From CAZQDP01 sp964592375 (lineage in GTDB: Bacteria; Bacillota; Clostridia; RUG12999): DNA of 14,179 nt. Below are positions 14,160-14,179 of the stretch, one piece after another. Location of the stretch: assembly GCA_964592375.1 (NCBI GenBank), contig CAZQDP010000062.1, positions 1 to 14,179 on the forward strand. The letters are read 5' to 3'. Both the position numbers and the translations under genes were made by a program. Under the pieces are notes generated by a model. That model was not told the DNA's origin and did no database searches. It saw only the letters and a list, made by a program, of their open reading frames with translations. Every line of letters begins with the position of its first letter. Position 1 is the stretch's first letter.

Positions 14160-14179
14160 ATATTTTTAAAATCTTTTAT

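Overview
The window looks like chromosomal DNA of a low-to-moderate GC Firmicute, most likely an anaerobic, spore-forming-lineage Clostridia member. The support is: strong AGGAGG-type ribosome sites, TTGACA/TATAAT promoters, a DUF4363-DUF421 membrane pair, folate-type TrmFO, a TopA with three C-terminal zinc ribbons, and an operon style (Gfo/Idh, MDR, UroD-like, TIM-barrel isomerase, AraC) common in gut and environmental Clostridia. No phage structural genes, transposase, CRISPR array or rRNA were seen.

Layout. (1) 25-1738: a GyrI-like small-molecule-binding protein on the plus strand, converging on a minus-strand DUF4363-DUF421 membrane pair. (2) 1873-3379: a small accessory segment. It holds a TIR-domain protein with an unrecognised C-terminal half, a short possible ORF or gene relic behind it, and two rho-independent terminators. 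A 20-bp perfect inverted repeat (1929-1948 and 3072-3091) brackets the TIR gene. The right copy lies in the 3' trailer of a tRNA-Leu(GAG)-tRNA-Gln(CTG) operon driven by a perfect-consensus promoter at 3351-3379. (3) 3380-7724: a plus-strand four-gene catabolic-looking operon (Gfo/Idh/MocA dehydrogenase, zinc-ligand-less MDR dehydrogenase, UroD/MtaA-like protein, xylose-isomerase-like TIM barrel) closed by a strong terminator. (4) 7746-9690: an AraC/XylS regulator with its own promoter, followed by an AEC-family transporter; these probably control and transport for the operon. (5) 9685-14179: a minus-strand housekeeping block, reading SpoU-type RNA 2'-O-methyltransferase, topA, trmFO, with promoters visible before the methyltransferase and, less surely, before topA.

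How the genes may work together. The four enzymes of region 3 are spaced 13 to about 24 bases apart, each with its own ribosome site. They look like one pathway acting on an unknown polyol, sugar acid or modified sugar: oxidation by Gfo/Idh and MDR enzymes, isomerisation by the TIM barrel, and an unknown step by the UroD-like protein, which keeps a His-X-Cys...Cys zinc-type motif. No corrinoid protein or corrinoid activase is present, so methyl transfer is not demonstrated.

The least ordinary part is region 2. A lone, more AT-rich TIR gene sits between inverted repeats against a tRNA operon, which resembles a small mobile or invertible defence cargo. This is inference; no transposase, recombinase or target-site duplication was found.
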